From contig QNXT01000096.1 of the NCBI GenBank assembly GCA_003973505.1, positions 1-5,281 of the forward strand: a stretch of DNA of 5,281 bases. The letters run 5' to 3'. Below the pieces are notes generated by a model. That model was not told where the DNA came from. It saw only the letters and a list, made by a program, of their open reading frames with translations, and ran no database searches. Positions 1 through 5,281 of the stretch are shown here, one piece after another; within the stretch, counting starts at the first letter, position 1; each line of letters opens with the position of its first letter. The translations under genes and the position numbers were made by a program. This DNA is from Bacteroidota bacterium (lineage in GTDB: Bacteria; Bacteroidota; Bacteroidia; Bacteroidales; UBA1556).

Positions 1-488
1 TTACTTTTTATTGAAACAAATATAAATAATGGATTATGTGTAAATTGAGTTCCCCAATAGGTGATTTTGAAATTTCGCGTATTATTTTTAGGCTTAACTA
101 TATAGCTCACATCTTCAATGCTCTGCAGGAATATTGTGTCCATTGATGAAACACCCAATACTTCCCTATTTACTATTCTATTAAAGAATAAATCTCTGTT
201 TTTTGGAGCATTTTGAGCAATTCTAACATACATGCTATCATAGAATAATATGAGCATATTTTCTAAAGTATCAATTTTAACTGATTCATAAAAACTATTA
301 AAGTTTTGTTTTCTTTTACTATTAGCATAAATATTTCGAATATCTTTTTCTTCCCTTATTACATGGCTTGACTCTTCTTTGTTAATTGTAGATTTACAAG
401 CATCTAAAAACAGTAACATCAAGAAAGAAATAAAGATTGTTCTCAATGAGGTTATTTTTATGATATTTAAATAATTGAGTTTTATCAT
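1..488 (-). CDS. Putative lipoprotein of unknown function, 3' end outside window
   Basis: The frame is open from an ATG at 486-488 to the left edge: 162 whole codons with no stop, so the C-terminus lies outside the window. The triplet TTA at 1-3 is not an in-frame stop. The N-terminus looks like a type II (lipoprotein) signal peptide: Lys/Arg up to residue 16, a hydrophobic run at residues 17-28 (TIFISFLMLLFL), then a lipobox-like L-D-A-C with the acceptor at Cys31. This suggests an envelope lipoprotein matured by Lgt and LspA. Lys follows the Cys but is not followed by the acidic pair of the Bacteroidota surface-export signal, so location is open. The rest is polar and rich in Asn, Lys, Ile and Phe; I do not recognise the family. 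Composition differs from its neighbours: 10 of 20 Ile codons are ATA, while I see none in sucC. It lies 83 bases downstream of lolD on the same strand and could be co-transcribed. Confidence 0.72.
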   Translation of the reverse strand, partial: MIKLNYLNIIKITSLRTIFISFLMLLFLDACKSTINKEESSHVIREEKDIRNIYANSKRKQNFNSFYESVKIDTLENMLILFYDSMYVRIAQNAPKNRDLFFNRIVNREVLGVSSMDTIFLQSIEDVSYIVKPKNNTRNFKITYWGTQFTHNPLFIFVSIKS

Positions 489-571
489 ACTAGTGAATTT
501 GGCACTTCAAGCAACAATAAAGCCCTAACAAGCCCTTATATAGTTTATATGGTTAAAACCAAAGAGTATAC

Positions 572-1222
572 CTACTCAATCACCCCATCGCGAATCACAA
601 TCTTACGATCAGCCTTTTCGGCCAAAATAGGGTCGTGGGTTACAATCACAAAGGTTTGATTAAAATGCTTTCTTAAATCGAAGAATAGGTCGTGCAGTTC
701 AGCAGAGTTTTTGGCATCTAAATTCCCCGATGGCTCATCCGCAAAAACAATGGATGGTTGATTTATCAATGCTCGAGCAATGGCCACACGCTGTTGTTCT
801 CCGCCTGACATCTCAGAAGGTTTGTGCTGAATACGGTCGCTAAGACCTAAATATTCTAAAAGTTCTTTCGCTTTGCTTTCAGCTTCTGCTTTGGAAGTGC
901 CCGCTATAAAAGCAGGAATACAAACATTTTCCAAGGCCGAAAATTCAGGTAGCAAATGATGGAACTGAAACACAAATCCAATATGCTTATTTCGAAAAGC
1001 CGCCAAGGCCTTATCTTTAAGCTGCATTACGGATACGCCATCAATGGTAATATTGCCACCATCGGCTTTGTCCAATGTGCCCAAAATATGAAGTAGGGTA
1101 GATTTGCCAGCTCCTGAACTACCCGTAATAGATACGATTTCACCCTTTTGTACCTCAAGATTTACCCCTTTGAGCACCTGTAAACGGCCATAGGTTTTGA
1201 TTATGTTTTCTGCTTTAATCAT
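572..1222 (-). CDS. lolD: LolD-like ABC transporter ATP-binding protein
   Basis: This is a 216-residue cytoplasmic ATPase of the LolD/MacB class. In the family it powers LolCE-type membrane partners that extract lipoproteins from the inner membrane and pass them to LolA. All nucleotide-binding motifs are intact: Walker [10 protein letters not shown] (residues 34-42), Q-loop Q86, signature SGGEQ (139-143), Walker B IVFADE (158-163), D-loop SGNLD and H-loop H196. Its length is near that of E. coli LolD (233 residues). The stop is TAG at 572-574. I chose the ATG at 1220-1222 because the protein then begins MIKAENI, as is usual for these ATPases. The frame extends upstream only to a TTG at 1241-1243, which overlaps a promoter-like element. 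No membrane partner is visible here. In Bacteroidota this ATPase is often annotated only as 'ABC transporter ATP-binding protein', and other MacB-type export roles cannot be excluded from sequence alone. Confidence 0.88.
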   Translation of the reverse strand: MIKAENIIKTYGRLQVLKGVNLEVQKGEIVSITGSSGAGKSTLLHILGTLDKADGGNITIDGVSVMQLKDKALAAFRNKHIGFVFQFHHLLPEFSALENVCIPAFIAGTSKAEAESKAKELLEYLGLSDRIQHKPSEMSGGEQQRVAIARALINQPSIVFADEPSGNLDAKNSAELHDLFFDLRKHFNQTFVIVTHDPILAEKADRKIVIRDGVIE

Positions 1223-1240
1223 GTCTGTTTGTTTGAATGT

Positions 1241-1248
1241 CAAAAGTA
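1241..1248 (-). promoter_or_regulatory. Candidate -7 promoter element for lolD
   Basis: Read on the minus strand this is TACTTTTG, a full match to the Bacteroidota -7 consensus TAnnTTTG. It ends 18 bases before the lolD ATG, so transcription would give a very short leader. I see no clear TTG-type -33 element at the usual spacing, which lowers confidence. The element contains the upstream in-frame TTG, which argues against that codon as the translation start. Confidence 0.42.
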
Positions 1249-1362
1249 CAATTTATTGTTTTAATGGAATGTGTAAACTGGAATTAGAATAGGGTAAACG
1301 CATCTTAATCTGTGAAAACTTCGGCATATTTAAAACTTACGTCAGCTGAAAGAGATAACCTA

Positions 1363-1398
1363 TTTGGCCTAATATTCAAGTAGATAAATGTATTTTTG
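1363..1398 (+). promoter_or_regulatory. Promoter-like sequence inside the repeat block
   Basis: TTTG at 1363-1366 is followed 24 bases later by TATTTTTG at 1391-1398, a full match to TAnnTTTG. Reported Bacteroidota spacings are slightly shorter, so this is a weak match and could be chance in AT-rich DNA. If active, it would start transcription near 1403-1406, at the beginning of the hairpin-rich stretch 1405-1537. Confidence 0.22.
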
Positions 1399-1404
1399 AA
1401 GAAT

Positions 1405-1428
1405 TCCCTCCGTCAGCTGACGGAGGGA
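1405..1428. repeat. Perfect 24-base GC-rich palindrome
   Basis: The left arm 1405-1416 (TCCCTCCGTCAG) is the exact reverse complement of the right arm 1417-1428 (CTGACGGAGGGA), with no spacer. A 10-base part, CGTCAGCTGA, is also found at 1340-1349. The symmetry and high GC stand out in an AT-rich spacer. It could be a cruciform or repeat core, or a binding site for a dimeric protein. There is no T-run after it, so it is unlikely to be a simple terminator. Confidence 0.8.
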
Positions 1429-1440
1429 GTGTGTTAGCTT

Positions 1441-1518
1441 GTGCGTAAGCAGGGGGATTGATTATTACTCTACAGTTTCTTCGTTATAAATCCCCCTACC
1501 TAGCGCTATCCTGCGCAC
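1441..1518. repeat. Nested two-helix structure
   Basis: An outer helix pairs GTGCGTA (1441-1447) with TGCGCAC (1512-1518), seven pairs including one G-T. Inside it, AGGGGGATT (1451-1459) pairs with the tail of the AATCCCCCT block (1489-1497), nine pairs. A short self-complementary TAGCGCTA at 1501-1508 lies between the inner and outer helices. Nested arms of this kind suggest a folded RNA or a repeat with conserved secondary structure; function is unknown. Confidence 0.5.
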
Positions 1519-1537
1519 CCCCCTTTTTCAAAGGGGG
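1519..1537. repeat. C-rich/G-rich hairpin abutting the nested helices
   Basis: CCCCCTTT (1519-1526) pairs perfectly with AAAGGGGG (1530-1537) across a three-base loop. It begins directly after the outer helix ending at 1518, so the two would stack in a folded RNA. On the plus strand no T-run follows, so I do not call it a terminator. CCCCCT...AGGGGG hairpins of this style recur as dispersed repeats in several bacterial groups, from general knowledge. Confidence 0.6.
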
Positions 1538-1603
1538 AGCTGGTTTGCCTTGATATTCTATTAGTTAAGTGTATTAATAAAGAACTCTACTTTGGAGACT
1601 ATC

Positions 1604-1618
1604 TCTACCTTCGGGAGA
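1604..1618 (+). repeat. Small UUCG-loop hairpin
   Basis: On the plus strand TCT-CC (1604-1609, with A1607 bulged) pairs with GG-AGA (1614-1618) around a TTCG tetraloop, which would be a C(UUCG)G loop in RNA, an unusually stable type. The stem is only five pairs, so the call is tentative. It is the last of the hairpins inside the 1280-1737 block. Confidence 0.35.
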
Positions 1619-1737
1619 CAGGTGCCGATTAGGTAAAATGGATGGTATTATAGAATTAATATTTCTAGGCTTTAGATTAAATAACATAAGACTTTTAATA
1701 GAATTTAGATGCGTTTATCCTGGGAATTAGAATAGGG

Positions 1738-1857
1738 AAGATACTTTTATGCAATTCATGATTGTCAATCTTTCTGGAAATTCCTTAAACTTGAGATAAT
1801 TTATACTGTCCACAGATAAAACACGATAAGCAAAGTGAAAAAGATATCCCATAAAAA
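1738..1857. other. AT-rich spacer with nothing recognisable
   Basis: Between the repeat block and the sucC promoter region I find no open frame, RNA gene, clear hairpin or repeat. A single partial DnaA-box-like string (CTGTCCACA at 1806-1814) is not convincing. Confidence 0.5.
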
Positions 1858-1879
1858 AATCTATCTATTTTCATAGATT
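1858..1879. promoter_or_regulatory. Small inverted repeat next to the sucC promoter, possible operator
   Basis: AATCTAT (1858-1864) and ATAGATT (1873-1879) are exact inverted arms separated by eight bases. They end 16 bases before the candidate -7 element, where the -33 contacts would fall, so a bound dimer could influence sucC. The arms are short and AT-rich, so chance is quite possible. Confidence 0.25.
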
Positions 1880-1895
1880 GAAACTAAAATTATAG

Positions 1896-1903
1896 TACAT
1901 TTG
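1896..1903 (+). promoter_or_regulatory. Candidate -7 promoter element for sucC
   Basis: TACATTTG fully matches the Bacteroidota -7 consensus TAnnTTTG and lies 50 bases before the sucC ATG, giving a leader of roughly 40-45 bases. A TTG at 1878-1880 could be the -33 element, but the 15-base spacing is shorter than usual. No Shine-Dalgarno sequence precedes the ATG; the leader is A-rich (AATACAATAAACAAT), as is common in this phylum. Confidence 0.48.
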
Positions 1904-1953
1904 GAATCGTTTTTGAAACACATTATTTAGTATCTATAAATACAATAAACAAT

Positions 1954-3141
1954 ATGAACTTACACGAATATCAAAGCAAGCAAATCCTTAAGCAGTACGG
2001 AGTTTCGGTGCCTAAAGGTTATGTTGCTTACACCGCAGAAGAAGCTGTTGAGGCAGCAGAAAAATTAACAGAAGAAACTGGTCATGAAATTTGGGCTGTA
2101 AAAGCTCAGGTGCATGCCGGAGGCCGTGGAAAAGGCGGAGGGGTTAAGATTGCTAAAACATTAGACGATGTGAAACAATATGCATCAGATATTTTAGGAA
2201 TGCATTTGGTAACACCTCAAACCAGTGCTGAAGGAAAATTAGTTCGTAAAATTTACATCGAGCAAAACATTTTTTATGATGGTCCTTCTGAAATGGCTGA
2301 GTATTATATGAGCGTGATGCTTCACCGCGATAGTGGTAAAAATATGATTATGTATTCTCCAAAAGGAGGTATGAATATCGAGCAGGTAGCTGCTGAAACA
2401 CCAGAGTTTATCTTTACTGAAATTATTGATCCTAAGGTAGGTTTAATGCCTTTCCAAGCTCGTAGAGTTGCTTTTAACTTTGGTTTGAGTGGAAAAGCTT
2501 TCAAAGAAATGACCAAATTTGTAACAGCTCTTTATGCTGCTTATGAAGGTTCAGATGCTTCTTTATTTGAAATCAATCCTGTGGCTAAAACGAAGGATGA
2601 TTTGATTTATGCTGCTGATGCAAAAGTAGTTATTGATAATAATGCATTATACCGTCATAAAGATATCGCTGAAATGCGTGATTTAGACGAGGAGAATCCA
2701 ACAGAAGTTGAAGCTGCTAAGTACGATCTAAACTATGTGCAATTGGACGGAAACGTTGGTTGTATGGTAAATGGTGCCGGACTTGCTATGGCAACTATGG
2801 ATATTATTAAAATGTCGGGTGGAGATCCTGCAAACTTCCTTGATGTAGGAGGAACTGCAAATGCTGAGCGTGTTGAGCAAGCATTCCGTTTGATTTTGAA
2901 AGATGAAAAAGTGAAAGCGATTCTTGTAAATATCTTTGGTGGAATTGTTCGTTGTGACCGTGTTGCTAACGGAATTGTTCAGGCATACAGAAATATTGGG
3001 GAAATTAAAGTTCCTATTATTGTGCGCCTACAAGGAACAAATGCTGAAGAAGGAAAAGATATCATTGATAAGAGTGGATTGAAAGTATTCTCTGCTGTTA
3101 CCTTGAATGATGCTGCACAAAAAGTTGCTGAAATGGTTTAA
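1954..3141 (+). CDS. sucC: Succinyl-CoA synthetase (ADP-forming) beta subunit
   Basis: This 395-residue protein is the nucleotide-binding subunit of the TCA-cycle enzyme that converts succinyl-CoA and ADP to succinate and ATP, working in the cytoplasm with the alpha subunit SucD. It begins MNLHEYQSK like other SucC proteins. Residues 1 to about 240 form an ATP-grasp domain with the glycine-rich VHAGGRGKGGGVK stretch (53-65) and the expected magnesium ligands: Asn208 in EINP and Asp222, with the same 14-residue spacing as N199/D213 of E. coli SucC. The C-terminal ligase domain carries GNVGCMVNGAGLAM (G274 starts GAGLAM) and NIFGGIVRCD (326-335). Length is close to the 388 residues of E. coli. 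The ATG at 1954 is the natural start. Codon use is biased (no ATA seen), consistent with high expression. sucD does not follow; a terminator does, so sucC appears monocistronic. Confidence 0.97.
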   Translation: MNLHEYQSKQILKQYGVSVPKGYVAYTAEEAVEAAEKLTEETGHEIWAVKAQVHAGGRGKGGGVKIAKTLDDVKQYASDILGMHLVTPQTSAEGKLVRKIYIEQNIFYDGPSEMAEYYMSVMLHRDSGKNMIMYSPKGGMNIEQVAAETPEFIFTEIIDPKVGLMPFQARRVAFNFGLSGKAFKEMTKFVTALYAAYEGSDASLFEINPVAKTKDDLIYAADAKVVIDNNALYRHKDIAEMRDLDEENPTEVEAAKYDLNYVQLDGNVGCMVNGAGLAMATMDIIKMSGGDPANFLDVGGTANAERVEQAFRLILKDEKVKAILVNIFGGIVRCDRVANGIVQAYRNIGEIKVPIIVRLQGTNAEEGKDIIDKSGLKVFSAVTLNDAAQKVAEMV

Positions 3142-3164
3142 TCCATAAAGCAAATTATAATATT

Positions 3165-3198
3165 AAAGCCCCAAGCTGAATTTCAGTCTTGGGGCTTT
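3165..3198. terminator. Strong terminator after sucC, possibly bidirectional
   Basis: An 11-base arm AAAGCCCCAAG (3165-3175) pairs exactly with CTTGGGGCTTT (3188-3198). Inside it CTGA (3176-3179) pairs with TCAG (3183-3186), leaving T3187 bulged and a three-base loop. On the plus strand the stem ends in TTT followed by CTGTTTCTT, 23 bases after the sucC stop. On the minus strand the arm is followed by AATATTATAATTTG, so it could also stop transcripts arriving from dnaE. Confidence 0.85.
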
Positions 3199-3253
3199 CT
3201 GTTTCTTAGAAAAAGCTATTGTAAATCTTCGATTTCTTTAGCTGTGATGATTA

Positions 3254-3353
3254 TCAACTCAACAGTTCAACACCTCAACAGTTCAACAAATCAAATATCA
3301 AAAATCAAAAAACTCAAATCAAAAATCATATATCATCAATCAAAGATCAAAAA
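3254..3353. repeat. Degenerate tandem repeat switching from 8-base to 7-base units
   Basis: A TCAA core recurs throughout. Four octamers run from 3259 to 3290 (TCAACAGT, TCAACACC, TCAACAGT, TCAACAAA), preceded by a partial TCAAC at 3254. Nine heptamers run without a break from 3291 to 3353, mostly TCAAAAA or variants such as TCAAATA, TCATATA and TCAAAGA, with one unit phase-shifted to ACTCAAA. The array fills the space between the terminator and the dnaE stop, ending three bases before it. It is probably non-coding slippage-type repeat. On the minus strand it would read as TTTTTGA and ACTGTTGA units in the 3' tail of the dnaE message. Confidence 0.8.
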
Positions 3354-3356
3354 TCT

Positions 3357-5281
3357 CTATGATTTAAGCTTATACTTAATGCGAGGATATATCTTAACAA
3401 ACTCAATAAAGGCCTTGGGATTTACTTTGTATTTTTTCGGATGCATTTCTATATGTTGTCCTTTATAATTAAAGTAGAAGTGAAGTCGCACTTTTCCTGG
3501 GTTTTCATTGACTAAATTCTTAAAATCTTGTATTAATTCATCGTTAATATCTTCTACGAAAACCTGTAAAAGAATCTCCTGAGTCATTTCATCCATAACA
3601 TCTTCTAAAAGTGATATACTTGTAATACTTAATTCCATTTTGTTTTTATCTCGGAACGAAGGTTTGAGGCTTGCCTTAACAAAAACAAAGGTGTCGGGGA
3701 GTAGAAAGTGGCGGTATTTAAGGTAGTTCTCTTTGAATAACCATAAATCGATACTTGCATTTTCATCTTCAATGGTAACCAAACCATATTTATTTCCATT
3801 CTTAGCCTCGCGTTCTAAAGATTGTGAAACCACACCCGCAAATGCCACATTGGGTTTTTCCTTTCCATCCAGAGCCGCTAAAACCTTACTAATATTCCAT
3901 TTGCTACCAAAAAACTTAATGGTGTCGCTATAATTATCAAGAGGATGGCCACTAAGGTAGAAGCCGATTAATTCTTTTTCAAGTTTCAACCGTTTTAAAT
4001 CACTCCAAGGTTCACATTCGGGAAACTCAGGGTCTTTTATCATAACTTCTTCCGCATCGCCAAATAAGGATGCCTGGCTAGTTTGTTCTTCAGCTTGCAC
4101 TTTATTTCCGTGACGAATTACACGCTCAAGAAAGGTGTCGCCCTCAGGATATTGATAAAAGAATTGAGCGCGGTGTGCGTTTTGTAAACCATCGAAGGAG
4201 CCTGCCATAGCAAGAGCTTCAATCGCTTTTTTATTTACCGTTCTGAGGTTTACTCTTTTTACCAAATCGAAGATGCTTTCAAATTGTCCATTTTTCTCAC
4301 GTTCTTCAATCAGAGCTTTTACGGCATTTTCTCCAACACCTTTTATTCCAGCCAATCCGTAACGAATTTCCCCTTTCATATTTACCGTGAAATTGGCATA
4401 ACTCTCATTCACACTCGGTCCCAGAACTTTAATCCCCATTTGATTACACTCACCCAAATAGAGGTTGAGCTTGGTCATATCCTTAAGTTCGTGACTTAAA
4501 ATGGATGCCATAAACTCAGCAGGGTAGTGGGCTTTTAGATAAGCCGTTTGGTAGGAAACGAAAGAATAACAAGTGGCATGCGACTTATTGAAAGCATAAC
4601 TGGCAAATTTTTCCCAGTCTTTCCATACTTTTTGAACCTTTTTAGGATCATGTCCGTTAGCCGCACAGCCTTCCTCAAATTTTACCTTGAGCTCGTTCAT
4701 CATCGAAATGATTTTCTTCCCCATGGCTTTACGCAGGGAGTCGGACATTCCTGGTGTGAAATTGGCGAGCTTTCGTGACAAAAGCATGACTTGCTCCTGA
4801 TAAACGGTAATGCCATAAGTCTCTGCTAAATATTCGTCCATGCCCTCCAAATCGTAGGTGATGGGCTCACGACCATGCTTACGTGCGACGAAACTATCAA
4901 TGTATTCCATTGGTCCTGGACGGTATAAAGCGTTCATTGCAATAAGGTCTTCAAACTTGGTAGGTTTCAAGTTCTTAAGATGTTTTTTCATTCCATCCGA
5001 TTCGAACTGAAATAATCCCGTAGTTTCGCCTCTTGCATAGAGTTCGTAGGTTTCTTTATCGTCTAATGCAACATTTTCAATATCCACATCAATACCCTTG
5101 GATATCTTAATATTTGCCAATGCATCTTTGATAATGGTCAATGTTTTCAGACCTAAAAAGTCCATCTTCAAAAGCCCGATATCTTCCACATAATGTCCGT
5201 CATATTGCGTGGCATAATCCAATGAGGAGTCCTTTACATGTGTAATGGGCACATAGTTATCGAGGTCATCTTTTGCGATAA
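3357..5281 (-). CDS. dnaE: DNA polymerase III alpha subunit, C-terminal half (5' end outside window)
   Basis: The frame is open from the right edge to TAG at 3357-3359: 640 whole codons, beginning IAKDDLDNYVPITHVKDSS. The PHP domain and the first two palm aspartates lie outside the window. What remains is the replicative polymerase's C-terminal half. MDFLGLKTLTII holds the third catalytic Asp (window residue 40; compare D555 of E. coli). Fingers motifs follow: SDSLRKAMGKK (Met at 186) and FNKSHATCYSFVSYQTAYLKAHYPAEF (from about 230). Then come a helix-hairpin-helix around GIKGVGENAVKAL (about 311-323), the clamp-binding pentapeptide QASLF (402-406), the conserved SGHPLDNY (about 443-451), an OB-fold (about 470-535) and a C-terminal tail region. 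The GTG at 5250-5252 is internal, not a start: homology continues upstream of it. It converges with sucC; no frameshift or missing key residue is visible. Confidence 0.96.
   Translation of the reverse strand, partial: IAKDDLDNYVPITHVKDSSLDYATQYDGHYVEDIGLLKMDFLGLKTLTIIKDALANIKISKGIDVDIENVALDDKETYELYARGETTGLFQFESDGMKKHLKNLKPTKFEDLIAMNALYRPGPMEYIDSFVARKHGREPITYDLEGMDEYLAETYGITVYQEQVMLLSRKLANFTPGMSDSLRKAMGKKIISMMNELKVKFEEGCAANGHDPKKVQKVWKDWEKFASYAFNKSHATCYSFVSYQTAYLKAHYPAEFMASILSHELKDMTKLNLYLGECNQMGIKVLGPSVNESYANFTVNMKGEIRYGLAGIKGVGENAVKALIEEREKNGQFESIFDLVKRVNLRTVNKKAIEALAMAGSFDGLQNAHRAQFFYQYPEGDTFLERVIRHGNKVQAEEQTSQASLFGDAEEVMIKDPEFPECEPWSDLKRLKLEKELIGFYLSGHPLDNYSDTIKFFGSKWNISKVLAALDGKEKPNVAFAGVVSQSLEREAKNGNKYGLVTIEDENASIDLWLFKENYLKYRHFLLPDTFVFVKASLKPSFRDKNKMELSITSISLLEDVMDEMTQEILLQVFVEDINDELIQDFKNLVNENPGKVRLHFYFNYKGQHIEMHPKKYKVNPKAFIEFVKIYPRIKYKLKS

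Larger units (their letters stand above)
1367..1587 (+). repeat. Pair of diverged ~40-base direct repeats (1367-1406 and 1547-1587)
   Basis: Both copies begin with GCCT and continue through an AATATTC/GATATTC core. Aligned over 36 positions after the start, 28 agree, with one extra T in the second copy. The copies flank the hairpin-rich core (1407-1546), which suggests an ancient duplication or a composite repeat rather than chance, although AT-rich composition inflates the similarity. Confidence 0.35.
1280..1737. mobile_element. MITE-like non-coding block with inverted ends and flanking direct repeats
   Basis: Two nested repeat pairs bound this segment. A 15-base inverted pair lies at 1291-1305 (AGGGTAAACGCATCT) and 1707-1721 (AGATGCGTTTATCCT), matching at 14 of 15 positions. 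Just outside and partly overlapping is an exact 15-base direct repeat, GGAATTAGAATAGGG, at 1280-1294 and 1723-1737. The arrangement resembles a 431-base element with terminal inverted repeats flanked by an 11-15 base target duplication. No open frame of note and no transposase remnant is present, so it would be non-autonomous. The interior is rich in hairpins, listed separately. Target duplications of about 10-13 bases are known for IS4-family elements, but I cannot assign a family. Alternatives are a dispersed structured repeat or an invertible segment. Without the element the lolD-sucC spacer would be roughly 285 bases. Confidence 0.45.

Noticed and set aside
489..571. Terminator or promoter between lolD and the lipoprotein gene
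   Set aside because: Only a short direct repeat (AGGGCTT twice, minus strand) and near-matches to TAnnTTTG are present; no convincing hairpin or full promoter.
1291..1721. Invertible promoter segment (phase-variable inverton), suggested by the 15-base inverted repeats
   Set aside because: Both candidate promoters for lolD and sucC lie outside the inverted repeats, the neighbours are housekeeping genes, and the outer direct repeat fits insertion better. Reads showing both orientations would revive it.
1806..1814. DnaA-box-like CTGTCCACA, possible replication origin
   Set aside because: Only 7 of 9 bases match TTATCCACA and there is no cluster of boxes or origin-type genes; dnaE is not an origin marker.
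2322..2516. Antisense open frame of 64 codons within sucC
   Set aside because: It lies wholly inside the well-supported sucC gene, has no recognisable motifs and no promoter or leader of note.
3254..3353. CRISPR array
   Set aside because: Units are 7-8 bases with no spacers and no cas genes are nearby.
3244..3468. Open frame of 74 codons on the plus strand over the tandem repeat and dnaE end
   Set aside because: It is made of the low-complexity repeat and the antisense of dnaE, with no protein features; a by-product of composition.
3733..4778. Three short plus-strand open frames (3733-3933, 4284-4499, 4548-4778)
   Set aside because: All are antisense shadows of dnaE, whose conserved motifs run through these positions.
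5250..5252. GTG as the start of a shortened 631-codon dnaE
   Set aside because: The frame stays open upstream to the window edge and the upstream residues look like DnaE; the polymerase would lack its catalytic N-terminal half.

Overview
The window looks like a chromosomal segment of a low-GC member of the Bacteroidota. This rests on the proteins, on the lack of Shine-Dalgarno sequences before the starts (A-rich leaders instead), on matches to the Bacteroidota -7 promoter element TAnnTTTG, and on the style of the intergenic repeats. I cannot place it to order or genus.

Layout, left to right: (1) 1-488, minus strand: the N-terminal 162 codons of an unrecognised AT-rich lipoprotein gene that runs off the left edge. 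(2) 572-1222, minus strand: a LolD-type ABC ATPase, whose likely start is an ATG at 1222. (3) 1223-1953: a 731-base divergent intergenic region. It holds a promoter-like element for each flanking gene and, between them, a structured, apparently non-coding block (about 1280-1737). The block has near-perfect 15-base inverted ends, flanking 15-base direct repeats and several hairpins. (4) 1954-3141, plus strand: sucC, the beta subunit of succinyl-CoA synthetase, with no sucD next to it. (5) 3142-3356: a strong, possibly bidirectional terminator, then about 100 bases of degenerate tandem repeats whose period changes from 8 to 7. (6) 3357-5281, minus strand: the C-terminal 640 codons of dnaE, the replicative DNA polymerase III alpha subunit, which runs off the right edge.

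The three recognised genes are housekeeping genes with unrelated roles: lipoprotein sorting, the TCA cycle and DNA replication. sucC and dnaE converge on a shared terminator region; lolD and sucC are divergent. I see no operon logic joining them, and no evidence of a defence, biosynthetic or phage system. The part that ordinary annotation leaves unexplained is the 1280-1737 block. It could be a non-autonomous, MITE-like insertion that split the lolD-sucC spacer, or a structured repeat or small RNA.
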